From assembly GCF_022513585.1 (NCBI RefSeq), contig NZ_JAKWBF010000017.1, positions 1-64,000 of the forward strand: 64,000 nt of DNA, given 5' to 3'. Below are positions 27,358-36,300 of the stretch, in pieces. The translations under genes and the position numbers were made by a program. Origin of the DNA: Gordonia gummivorans. Lineage in GTDB: Bacteria; Actinomycetota; Actinomycetes; Mycobacteriales; Mycobacteriaceae. Each line of letters begins with the position of its first letter. Within the stretch, counting starts at the first letter, position 1. The notes below the pieces were generated by a model, which was not told the origin of the DNA, ran no database searches, and was given only the letters and a program-made list of their open reading frames with translations.

Positions 27358-27993
27358 ATGTCCACCACCGAATCGACGATGCCGCGTTCGATGCGGGTGG
27401 CCGGCCTGGATCAAGAGGACTCCACCCGGGCACGGCTGCTGCGGGCGATGCTCACCTGTGTCGGCGAACGTGGTTATCGGGAGACCACGGTTGCCGACGT
27501 TGTGCGGGTGGCCCGGACCTCGCGTCGCTCGTTCTATCAGGAGTTCGGCGACAAGCAGGACTGCTTTGTGGAACTGCTACGGGTCACCAACAGCTCGATC
27601 GTGGATTACATTGCGGGGCAAGTTGATTCCTCTGCGCCTTGGCAGTCCCAGATTCGGCAGGCGGTGATTGCCTACGCGCGGGCCAATGACCAGCGGCGAG
27701 AACTGGCTCTCAGCTGGATACGTGAGCTGCCGGCCCTGGGGGCGTCGGCGCAGGCGATGAAGGCCGAAGCGATGGAAGCCTGGATCACGCTGTTCACCGA
27801 TTTGACGTCGACCCCGGTCATGCGGAAGGCCGGGGTCACACCCATCTCACGGGAGATCGCAATCGTGATCTGGGGTGGAATCCGTGAATTGACCGCCAAC
27901 GCGGTCGAAGCCGGGCAACCCATTGCGACGATCGTCGAACCGACGGTTACCGCCTGTGCCGCACTGATCGGGCTCGATAGAGACACGCCCTAG
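27358..27993 (+). CDS. TetR-family regulator of the divergent P450
   Basis: The protein is 211 aa from the ATG at 27358 (MSTTES). The N-terminal helix-turn-helix shows RLLRAMLTCVGERGYRETTVADVVRVARTSRRSFYQEFGDKQDCF, here read in overlapping pieces, which is the standard TetR pattern. The C-terminal ligand-binding domain is helical and Trp-containing (AWITLFTDL). It is divergent from the P450 gene, and paired inverted repeats lie between them. It most likely represses both genes until a ligand binds. Confidence 0.9.
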   Translation: MSTTESTMPRSMRVAGLDQEDSTRARLLRAMLTCVGERGYRETTVADVVRVARTSRRSFYQEFGDKQDCFVELLRVTNSSIVDYIAGQVDSSAPWQSQIRQAVIAYARANDQRRELALSWIRELPALGASAQAMKAEAMEAWITLFTDLTSTPVMRKAGVTPISREIAIVIWGGIRELTANAVEAGQPIATIVEPTVTACAALIGLDRDTP

Positions 27994-28012
27994 GGCATTT
28001 GGGAGACACGCC

Positions 28013-28210
28013 TTAACAGCAACGTCCCTGAGGAGACGAGTCCTGAGCCGCATATCGGGTGCGCCAGTACTCGCTTTCCGACATGGGTTGCTCGGCGGGA
28101 TGCCGGCGCCGATGGTGGTCGAGGTAGCGCTGATAGTGACGATCGCCCATCAGGTCGCCGACATATCGGCCGATCGCGTTGATTCGTTCGCGGACGCCGG
28201 CAGCGGTCAT
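28013..28210 (-). CDS. YbdD/YjiX-family small protein, CstA partner
   Basis: The protein is 65 aa. The ATG overlaps the cstA stop by four bases (ATGA). It is small and basic, with INAIGRYVGDLMGDRHYQRY, DHHRRRHP and SESEYWRTRY, the pattern of the DUF466 family. In E. coli YbdD and YjiX accompany CstA and BtsT and are needed for pyruvate uptake (family knowledge). The C-terminus ends in a Cys pair. The longer frame running antisense-like through cstA is a shadow. Confidence 0.85.
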   Translation of the reverse strand: MTAAGVRERINAIGRYVGDLMGDRHYQRYLDHHRRRHPAEQPMSESEYWRTRYAAQDSSPQGRCC

Positions 28211-30507
28211 CCCGAGGCTCCCGACGTGGAGTCTTCGTGGCGACGACGATTCGGTGGGTGCTCTTGTCGGGCCGCGTACTCGGCCCATTCCCGTTCGACG
28301 GCCTTCTCCGCGGGCGTCTCGATGAGCCCGCTGGGTCCGAAAATGTGCGACTGGACCGGCTCGTCCTCGGTGGTCGGTAGGCCGCCGGCACGAATGGCCT
28401 TGACACACAACAGGGCTCCGGTGACGGCGACGATGAGCACCAGCACGGCGAACACGATCGAGAGTGTGCCCTGGACGAAGGTGTTGCGGATGACGGCATC
28501 GATCTCGGCCGGTGTCTTGGCTGTCTTGAAGCTGTCCAGACCCTGGTTCTTCGCGTCGACAAACGCACGATGCTGGGACCAATAGCCGATCGACGGATTG
28601 TCGGAGAAGATCTTCTGCCACGAGGCCGTCATCGTGACGATGAGATCCCAGACGAGGGGTACCGCGGGTATCAAAGCCCATTTCAACAGGTTTCGCTTCA
28701 CGATGACGACCGTCACCACGGTCAGCGCCACCGCCGCGAGAAGTTGGTTGGCGATGCCGAACAGCGGGAACAGTGTGTTGATGCCGCCGAGCGGGTCGGT
28801 GACGCCCATCAGCAGGATCGATCCCCAGCCGGCGACCACGAGGGCGGTACACAGCCACGCGCCCGGCCGCCACGACGGATCCTTGAACTTCTTGGCGCCG
28901 GGCAGGTTTCCGATGCCGTCGGACAGCATGAAACGGGCCACGCGTGTCCCGGCGTCGACCGTGGTCAGGATGAACAGTGCCTCGAACATGATCGCAAAGT
29001 GATACCAGAAGGCGCGCAACGACTCTCCGCCGATCGCCTCCTGCAGGGTATCGGCCATGCCCATGGCCAGGGTCGGGGCGCCACCGGTCTTGGACACGAT
29101 CGAGGCCTCGCCGACCCCCTGCGCGGCCTGCTCGAAGTGCTCGGCGGTGATCGGCTCGCCGGATATGCCGAGGCCGTTGACGTAATCGGCTGCACCCTGC
29201 GCGGTGCCGTCGGTCAGGGACTTGGGGGCGTTCATGCCGAAGTAGATGTGCTGATCGAGGATACACGCGGTGATCAGCGCCATGATGGCGACGAAGGATT
29301 CGGTGAGCATGCCGCCGTAGCCGATGATGCGCGCCTGTCCTTCCTTGGCGAGCAATTTGGGAGTGGTGCCGGAAGAGATGAGGGAGTGGAATCCGGACAG
29401 TGCTCCGCAGGCGATCGTGATGAACAGGAACGGGAAGAGCGCCCCGGAGAATGCCGGACCCTTTCCGTTCCAGGCGAACTCGCTCACCGCCGGTGCCTTC
29501 ATCACAGGCTGGACGATGATGATGCCGATGGCGAGTAGTGCGATGGTGCCGACCTTCATGAAGGTGGACAGATAGTCGCGCGGGGCGAGCAGCAACCAGA
29601 CCGGCAAGATGGCCGCGGCCACGCCGTAGATGATGATGCACCAGCTGAGCACCACCGGGGACAGGCTGAACCAGTCGTGGCCCCACGAGGATTCGCCGAC
29701 GTAGCGACCGGCGACGATGGCCGCCAACAGCAGCACGACGCCGATCACCGAGATCTCCGTGACCCGGCCCGGTCGGAGGAATCTGAGGTAGACGCCCATG
29801 AAGAGGGCGATCGGGATGGTCATCGCGATCGAGAAGACGCCCCAAGGACTTTCGGCGAGAGCGTTGACCACCACCAGCGCGAGCACCGCGATGAGGATGA
29901 TCATGATCACGAAGACCGCGACGATCGCCGCGATGCCGCCGACGGCGCCGAGTTCGTCGCGCGCCATCTGGCCGAGGCTGCGGCCCCGGCGTCGTACCGA
30001 GATCGACAGCACCAGGTAGTCCTGCACGCAGCCCGCCAGAACGGCGCCGATGATGATCCAGATGGTTCCCGGCAGGTAGCCCATCTGAGCCGCCAGGACC
30101 GGGCCGACGAGCGGACCGGCACCGGCGATCGCGGCAAAATGATGGCCGAACAGGACCCGACGGTCGGTCGGCATGTAGTCCTGGGCGTTGTCGAGGATCT
30201 CGGCCGGTGTCGCGTGGTCGTCGCGCGGCTTCACGATCTTCATCTCGATCAGGCGCGCGTAGAAGCGGTAGGCAACGACGTAGGTACACAGCGCGGCCAC
30301 CACGAACCACACGGCGTTGACCGATTCACCGCGGACGAAGGCGACGATCGCCCAGGCGACGGCGCCGAGCAGTCCGATCACCGCGAAGAGGATCTTCTTC
30401 CCCGTCGTCATCGGGCTGCGGTCGATGATCGCGACGGGCGGTTGGTCGGGATCGGTGGTGACGTACTCGATGTCGGGGTGGTCCGGACGTTGTGCGGTGG
30501 CGGTCAT
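28207..30507 (-). CDS. cstA: CstA-family carbon-starvation / pyruvate transporter
   Basis: The protein is 766 aa with at least 16 membrane spans. Seen signatures are GHHFAAIAGAGPLVGPVLAAQMG, LGAVGGIAAIVAVF, CGALSGFHSLISSGTTPK and GYGGMLTESFVAIMAL, all conserved in CstA. The family takes up pyruvate, and also peptides in some species, when carbon is short. The ~100-residue hydrophilic C-terminus is charged and longer than the core family. It overlaps the ybdD-like gene by four bases. No local regulator is evident. Confidence 0.93.
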   Translation of the reverse strand: MTATAQRPDHPDIEYVTTDPDQPPVAIIDRSPMTTGKKILFAVIGLLGAVAWAIVAFVRGESVNAVWFVVAALCTYVVAYRFYARLIEMKIVKPRDDHATPAEILDNAQDYMPTDRRVLFGHHFAAIAGAGPLVGPVLAAQMGYLPGTIWIIIGAVLAGCVQDYLVLSISVRRRGRSLGQMARDELGAVGGIAAIVAVFVIMIILIAVLALVVVNALAESPWGVFSIAMTIPIALFMGVYLRFLRPGRVTEISVIGVVLLLAAIVAGRYVGESSWGHDWFSLSPVVLSWCIIIYGVAAAILPVWLLLAPRDYLSTFMKVGTIALLAIGIIIVQPVMKAPAVSEFAWNGKGPAFSGALFPFLFITIACGALSGFHSLISSGTTPKLLAKEGQARIIGYGGMLTESFVAIMALITACILDQHIYFGMNAPKSLTDGTAQGAADYVNGLGISGEPITAEHFEQAAQGVGEASIVSKTGGAPTLAMGMADTLQEAIGGESLRAFWYHFAIMFEALFILTTVDAGTRVARFMLSDGIGNLPGAKKFKDPSWRPGAWLCTALVVAGWGSILLMGVTDPLGGINTLFPLFGIANQLLAAVALTVVTVVIVKRNLLKWALIPAVPLVWDLIVTMTASWQKIFSDNPSIGYWSQHRAFVDAKNQGLDSFKTAKTPAEIDAVIRNTFVQGTLSIVFAVLVLIVAVTGALLCVKAIRAGGLPTTEDEPVQSHIFGPSGLIETPAEKAVEREWAEYAARQEHPPNRRRHEDSTSGASG

Positions 30508-30630
30508 CCGTTGGGCCCTTTCGTCGCTCTTGCGGTCGCGTCGAATGCCACTCCCGTGTGGCCTGCGTCACTCTACTCCCGGGGCTGGACGGGTCACGGC
30601 GGAGTTGACATTGCGCCTGATCGACGCAGT

Positions 30631-31182
30631 TCAGGATGGTGAGTTCGCCAGGAGCAGAGCGAAGATGGCGTCTCGAAGGGCGGGTTGCTCGGCGTCTGCG
30701 TACAACTCGACCAAGGCGGTCTCGGCGACCATGGCGACGGTCAGCGTGGCGATCGCACCCGGGTCGTCCCAGCCGAGGAGGCCGACGTCGGTGCGCATCT
30801 TCTCGGTCGCCGCCGCATTGCGTGCGGTCACCTCGTCGAGGAGGTCGGTGTCGGTGCGGGACTGGGCCAGGAACGCCTTGGTGGCGCGGGTGCGTCGGCA
30901 AGCGTCGAGGTACGCGATGATCCCGGCGCGCAGGCGCCCTTCGCCTGGTTGGCGACCGTCGATCGCGAGGGAAACAGCCGCGTCGATCGCGTCGTGATAC
31001 TCGCGGTGCAGGGCGATCACATAGCTTCGACGATCGGGAAAGTGGTGGTAGAAGCTGCCTTTCGCCATGCCGGCAGCATCGACGACGGCATTCACGCTAA
31101 GGCCCTTGAGTCCGCGTTCGGTCGCGACCTCGGCTCCCGCACGCAGGAGCGCGCTACGACCCGGTTCGGCCGGACGGGGCAA
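30631..31182 (-). CDS. TetR-family regulator, TTG start
   Basis: The protein is 183 aa. The start is a TTG, supported by a perfect AGGAGG box six bases upstream. The N-terminal helix-turn-helix reads GLKGLSVNAVVDAAGMAKGSFYHHFPDR in overlapping pieces, the classic TetR form. The C-terminal domain is short and Ala-rich. The gene is divergent from the secreted lipase gene. A perfect 20-bp palindrome containing GACCGACCGGTCGGTC lies between them, so this protein most likely represses the lipase and itself. Confidence 0.88.
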   Translation of the reverse strand: MPRPAEPGRSALLRAGAEVATERGLKGLSVNAVVDAAGMAKGSFYHHFPDRRSYVIALHREYHDAIDAAVSLAIDGRQPGEGRLRAGIIAYLDACRRTRATKAFLAQSRTDTDLLDEVTARNAAATEKMRTDVGLLGWDDPGAIATLTVAMVAETALVELYADAEQPALRDAIFALLLANSPS

Positions 31183-31270
31183 CGGTCACCTCCTGCAGAG
31201 AACACGACGTGTGATCGTCGGACAGACTCATCGTAGTCGGCGAGGCGACCGGCCGAGCGCGTGCTAGATT

Positions 31271-31290
31271 ATGACCGACCGGTCGGTCAT
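31271..31290. promoter_or_regulatory. Perfect 20-bp palindromic operator (TetR/lipase)
   Basis: ATGACCGACC is followed directly by its complement GGTCGGTCAT. It is 88 bp from the tetR TTG and 22 bp upstream of the lipase GTG, so bound repressor would block lipase transcription. An in-frame ATG inside the palindrome is not used as a start, since a good ribosome-binding site serves the later GTG. Confidence 0.88.
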
Positions 31291-31312
31291 CGTGGCGGAG
31301 GGGAGTCAACTC

Positions 31313-32239
31313 GTGAAGATCATGCGTCGTGTCGCGGTCGGTGTGCTGGTCGGCGCATTGGCGTTGCTGGGAGTGCCGACCAGTCCGGACCCGGCGTCGG
31401 CAGCGCCGTCGCACAGCTACATCGGTGGACTTGCCGCAGCCCTGGCCCGGCCGAACAGTTCACCGCCCGGCGCCAACGACTGGCGATGCCGGCCCGACGC
31501 CGGGCACCCTGAACCCGTCGTCTTGTTGCACGGTTTGAGCAACGACACCGTCACCTGGGACACGATGGCGCCGGTGCTCGCCGCGGCGGGGTACTGCGTG
31601 TTCTCCACGACCTACGGCCGAGACTGGCTCGGCCCGGTCGGGGCCGTCACCACGGTTCAGGAGAGTGCACGTCAGATCGCCGCGTTCATCGATCGGGTGC
31701 GCTTGGCGACCGGTGCACGCCAGGTCGACCTCGTCGGACACTCGATGGGTGGGGCGATACCGTTCTACTACCTCAATCACCTCGGCGGCGTGCCACGCGT
31801 GAATGACTATGTGGCGCTTGGTGCGCCGCTGCACGGGTCGGACGTGAGCGGTGTGCAGACCGCCCTCGCGGCCGCGCTCGAGATACCCGACGTCGGGCCG
31901 CGCCTTGCGCGGCAGTGCGGGGGACCCTGTCAGCTCACGCCCGGATCGGGGTTCCTGCGGACCCTCAACCCGGACCCGCGAATCGCGCCGGACATCGATT
32001 TCACCATGATCGTCACGCGGTACGACGAGGTAGCGACCCCGTATCGCACCGGAATGCTGCGCGGTCGCAATGTCCGCAACGTGGTGCTGCAGGACGTCTG
32101 CCCGACCGATTTCACCGAGCACTATGAGATGACCGCCGATCCGGTCGCGGTCCGCATCGTGCTCGAGGCGCTCGGCGCGCGCACAGCAGACCGCGGATGC
32201 ACCACGGTTCTGCCGTTCCTCGGCCCGCTGCCGCGCTGA
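31313..32239 (+). CDS. Secreted triacylglycerol lipase / esterase
   Basis: The protein is 308 aa. The GTG at 31313 follows a GGAGGGGAG ribosome-binding site. Residues 1-~27 form a signal peptide ending ASAA. It is an alpha/beta hydrolase: oxyanion segment VVLLHGLSNDTVTW, nucleophile VDLVGHSMGGAIPFYYLNHL with GHSMG, acid around IVTRYDEVATP, and His in FTEHYEM. The Cys pair in RQCGGPCQL and the later C residues suggest extracellular disulfides. It resembles actinobacterial lipases of the LipA/Bacillus-type class. It is controlled by the divergent TetR through the palindrome. Confidence 0.88.
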   Translation: MKIMRRVAVGVLVGALALLGVPTSPDPASAAPSHSYIGGLAAALARPNSSPPGANDWRCRPDAGHPEPVVLLHGLSNDTVTWDTMAPVLAAAGYCVFSTTYGRDWLGPVGAVTTVQESARQIAAFIDRVRLATGARQVDLVGHSMGGAIPFYYLNHLGGVPRVNDYVALGAPLHGSDVSGVQTALAAALEIPDVGPRLARQCGGPCQLTPGSGFLRTLNPDPRIAPDIDFTMIVTRYDEVATPYRTGMLRGRNVRNVVLQDVCPTDFTEHYEMTADPVAVRIVLEALGARTADRGCTTVLPFLGPLPR

Positions 32240-32327
32240 CACCTGATCGACCGGACAGTCCGACGGTGAATCCCGATCCCCCCGCCCGATGATCCGGCAC
32301 AGTGAGGGGACGGACGAGGAGGCCACC

Positions 32328-33134
32328 ATGGGTGAGGATTCGCAGACCACGTCAGCAACGGTCGACGCTGCGGTACGGGCCGAGGTCGACGGAGCACTGG
32401 GAGTGATCACGTTGGCCAGTGCGCGGCGCCGTAATCCTCTGTCGTCGGAGGTGATGCGCGAGGTCACCGAATCGCTGCGCGTGTTCGACGGCGACCCGGC
32501 GGTGCGGGTGGTTGTCATCCGAGCGCTCGGGCCCGCGTTCTCCGCCGGGCACGATCTCACCGAACTCGTCGGACGCAGTCTCGAGGAGGAACGGGCGATC
32601 TTCGACTGCTGCGTCGAGATGATGACAACCATCCATCGCATTCGGCAGCCAGTGATCGCCGAGGTTGCCGGCATGGCGTTCGCGGCCGGATGTCAGCTCG
32701 TCGCGACCTGCGATCTCGCCGTCGCCGGCCGCAGTGCTCGATTCAGTACGCCGGGAGTGAAGATCGGATTGTTCTGTTCGACCCCGATGGTGGCGCTGAC
32801 CCGCGCCGTCGGGCGCAAACGTGCGATGCACATGCTGCTGACCGGCGACCTGATCGACGCGGACACCGCCGCCGACTGGGGACTGGTCGGCTCCGTCGTC
32901 GACGACGATGTTCTGGCTGGTTCGGTGCGTGAGCTGGCGACCCGCATCGCGGCGTCGAGCGCGTCGACGGTGGCCATCGGCAAACAGGCGTTCTATCGCC
33001 AGATCGAGATCGCCGAGGACGACGCGTACGAACTGATGTCGGCGACGATGGCCGAGAACGCGATGACATGCGATGCGCAGGAAGGTATCTCGGCCTTCCT
33101 GGGCAAGCGCGACCCGGTCTGGAAGGATTGCTGA
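32328..33134 (+). CDS. Enoyl-CoA hydratase/isomerase family protein
   Basis: The protein is 268 aa, with its ATG preceded by CGAGGAGG. The crotonase fold is clear: the CoA/oxyanion segment RALGPAFSAGHDLTEL and the second oxyanion segment AEVAGMAFAAGCQLVATCDLAVAG. The typical catalytic Glu positions are not both obvious: the helix after the second motif reads STPGVKIGLFCSTPMVALTR, with a Gly/Leu-rich stretch where a Glu often sits. It may therefore be an isomerase, a dehalogenase-like member or a non-canonical hydratase. It is monocistronic downstream of the lipase gene (88 bp gap), perhaps acting on fatty acids released by the lipase. Confidence 0.85.
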   Translation: MGEDSQTTSATVDAAVRAEVDGALGVITLASARRRNPLSSEVMREVTESLRVFDGDPAVRVVVIRALGPAFSAGHDLTELVGRSLEEERAIFDCCVEMMTTIHRIRQPVIAEVAGMAFAAGCQLVATCDLAVAGRSARFSTPGVKIGLFCSTPMVALTRAVGRKRAMHMLLTGDLIDADTAADWGLVGSVVDDDVLAGSVRELATRIAASSASTVAIGKQAFYRQIEIAEDDAYELMSATMAENAMTCDAQEGISAFLGKRDPVWKDC

Positions 33135-33165
33135 TTTCCGCAGCCACGCCACGTAGGACCGTCAC

Positions 33166-33391
33166 ATACCCCCAGGTCAGAGCGGTGGTCACCGAGTTCT
33201 TCGAGTCCACGCGGCCGGCACCCGCGACAACCGAAGCCGAATTGGAGAACGCGAGTGCTGCAGCACTCGCGTTCTCCAACTCAACTCGAGTTCTCGCAGG
33301 ACCACGCGGGACGCAGAGTGTCAGGTGCGACTCCTCGGCAGGCTGCATTTACCCAGGTCAGAGCGCTGACCACCGAACTTCTTGGGTCAGT
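33166..33391. repeat. Two module-B dispersed repeats flanking a palindrome
   Basis: Module B occurs at 33166-33208 (CCCAGGTCAGAGCGGTGGTC) and again at 33347-33391 (ACCCAGGTCAGAGCGCTGAC). Both are close to the copies at 12.6 and 41.9 kb. The intergenic stretch between the convergent genes also contains a 38-bp palindrome. The last copy overlaps the end of the regulator gene by a few bases. Confidence 0.7.
33242..33279. terminator. Perfect 38-bp palindrome, possible bidirectional terminator
   Basis: Nineteen bases are followed directly by their exact reverse complement, with the arms starting TTGGAGAACGCGAG and no loop. It lies between a plus-strand gene ending at 33134 and a minus-strand gene ending at 33387. 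A bidirectional terminator fits that position, although loop-less symmetry would also suit a protein-binding or recombination site. Confidence 0.65.
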
Positions 33392-36300
33392 GGCTCTCCC
33401 GCAGATGCGCCAGACGCGCACGTGCGCGTTCAGCGAACGGGCGAGCACCGGTGTCGTCGGCAAGATGGGCGGCGGCTTCGAGATCGTCTGCGGCGCTGTC
33501 ATTTCCGACGATCGCCCCGAGGCTCCCGCGATACAGGGAGGCCGGTCCGACGCACACGACGCCGGGCCACTGCACGATCAGGCCGTCGTTCCAGTCTTCG
33601 ACGAACGGCGCGATCCGTGCCGCTATCCGCCGTGTCCGGTCGAGGTCTTCGCCGGTGCGCCAAGCCATGTACAGCGCGTCCACCAGGAGTGGCACGCGGA
33701 CGACGACTCGCGGACCCGACCAACTTGCCGCATCCGCGGTGATCTCGGTCGCCACGGCGAGCGCGCGGTCGACGTCTCCGGCCTCCGCGGACCCGAGGGC
33801 GATGACGAGTGCGAAATCGTCGTCGACGCTCTCGGTGAGATCGTCGAATCGGGGCAGCATCTCGTGCAGCCTGCCGCGCAGCCACAAGGCGATCGACTCG
33901 CTGGTCGCGATGGAGGCCTCCGACAGCAGCTTGGCCTGGTCGCCCAGTGACTCAACGGATTCCGCATATTCGGTGGTGAGTTCGGAGCTTTGCTCGAAGT
34001 TCCCGCGCAGCAGGGCCAGCATCACCCGCCACCACAACTGCATGGTGGCGAGGTCGGTGTCGGGATGTGTGGCGATGACCCGGCTGACCTCGGTCGAGAT
34101 TCGCCGGGCCATGCGAACATCGGCGGATTCCAGGGCGCACACGCGCTGCAGGTGCAGGGCCGTCGCTCTCCGGTGCACGTCGCCACCCGACGTCCGATAC
34201 AACTCGTCGGCGATCTTGGCGCGGTCGGCTCGGTCGGCCGGAGTCCATCGACACAGGAACTCGGCCAGCAGCACGTCGTGCGCCGCCGACGATCCGGGCT
34301 CGCAGAGTTCTGCGGCAACTGCAAGGTGATCGCGCGCACCGGGCAGGCCGAGAACAGTCCGGCGGGCGGCCTCGCCCGCCTGCAGTCTCACGACGGTATC
34401 CGCGTCCAGGACATCGTCGTGACCGAGTGCCTCGGCGACCAGCGCCGGATTGCCCGAATGCATCATGCCGTACCCCGACCAATAGCCTGCGACCCCCCGG
34501 GGTGCCGCCAGCAACGCGGTCTCGGCGAGTGCGGGCCAGTCGCTGTCGATGCGACTGATCGTGGCGGCCTCTTCGAAAAAGCTCATGGCGGAATCGAAGT
34601 CGCCCAGCGCGATCGCCGATGATCCACCGAGTCGCAATGTTTCGACACGCGAGTGAGCGGTTCCCGGTTGGTCGCGGTCCGTGTCGAGAAGGGTGAGTGT
34701 TCGGCGGACCAGTTCGACGGCCTGGTGGTCGGCTCCCGAGCGGTGGGCGGCCCGCGCGGCTTCGACACCCGCTTCGACAGCGCGTGCGCGGGTCTGCGGA
34801 TCATCCGCACCGGCGGCGAGATGTGTTGCAATCGAGGACAACTCGTGCGGGCGTCGAGCCAGCAGTGCGGCGGCAAGTCGTCGGTGGGTGCGCGCGAGAT
34901 CGCCCGGTGAACAGTGGGAGACGACGGCCTCGGTGATCCGGCTGTGCGAAAGCGACAGTGCGGTATCGGGTTCGGTGCCCGCGAACCGTGCGTCGATCAG
35001 CGCGGCGCGGATCGGTGAGCCTGCGGCGTAACCCATGTCGCCCAGGATGTCATTGTCAAGGGCGCCGCCAGATACTGCGAGCAGCGTCGCCAGTGCGAGG
35101 GCCGCGGGATCGAGGTCGTCGAGCCGACGTCCGATCGCGTCGGGGATCAGGCGTGCCTCGCCGGAAGCCGATCCGGTGGCCATGGCATCGCACAGTGTCA
35201 GTGCGACAAGGGGATTGCCGAGGCTCTGCTCGACCAGCGGGCCGGGGGCGAGAGTGAGTCCGGTCTCGGAGAGCCGATGTGTCACGAGTTGGGTGAGGTC
35301 GGTGTCGTCGAGTGGGCCCAGCGCGATGTCCGACAGATCACCGTGTTTGGCGAGGGCATCGGCGATGAGCCGTGCGGCCGGGTTCGTCTTGTCGCGGGAG
35401 GTTGCCACGACGGTGACGGGCATCAATCGCATGCCGGCGAGCACCCGGCCGAGTGCCTGAGCCGAGTCGAGATCCATCCATTGCAGGTCGTCGATGCTCA
35501 GGACGACTCGACCGTGCGCGCAGAGGCGAGACCGGATGGCGTCGTCAGTCGCCGACACCAGGTCGGTTGCCGTGACGTCCACATTCTTTGCTGACGGGAA
35601 GACGCCGAACAGGTCGGTGAGTCCGCGCAGTGGCTCATCGGTGGCCGCGCGTCCGACGGTGCGGAGCACGGGCAGATCGGCCATGTCGAGTGCGGCGTCG
35701 ACCAGCGACGACTTGCCGATTCCGGACGGGCCGGTGACCACGGCACCGGCGAGTCGCCCGGAGCCTCGTCGCAGCACCGCCCTCAGCACCTTGAGCTCGT
35801 TGTCGCGACCACAAATCATGGTGGTGCGCTGCTCCACCGGTTCCGGCACCTGGACAGGGCGGGTGACAACCGACGCCGGATCGAGCAACTCGGCTTCGAC
35901 CGCGAGCGTGCGTGGATCGGGATCGAGCCCGAGATCGTCCGCGAGTCGGCCACGCAGGTCCCGGATCACCGCGAGACCGTCGGCGGGGCGTCCGATGTGC
36001 GCAAGCGCGGTCGCGAGGACACGCACCGCACCCTCGCGATAGGGCTGGTGGCGGAGGAGATCGCTGAGCAGCGTGACGGCTCGACGATGCTCACCCGTGG
36101 TCAGGAGGGTTTCTGCGGCACTCTCGGTCAGGTCGGCACGCATCTGTTCCAGACGGGTGATCTCCGGTGCCATCTCGGCGATGTCGGCGACCTCGCCCAC
36201 CGGCGGACCGCGCCAGAGATCGAGTGCACGACACAGTGTCTCGGCTGCGGCAGCCGGATCGGTGCGGGCCAGGCGCAGACCGTCGGTGCTCAGACGTTCC

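Noticed and set aside
28013..30310. 765-codon minus-strand frame overlapping cstA
   Set aside because: Only its last 65 codons (28013-28210) are real, as the YbdD-like gene. The rest is a shadow of cstA in another frame.
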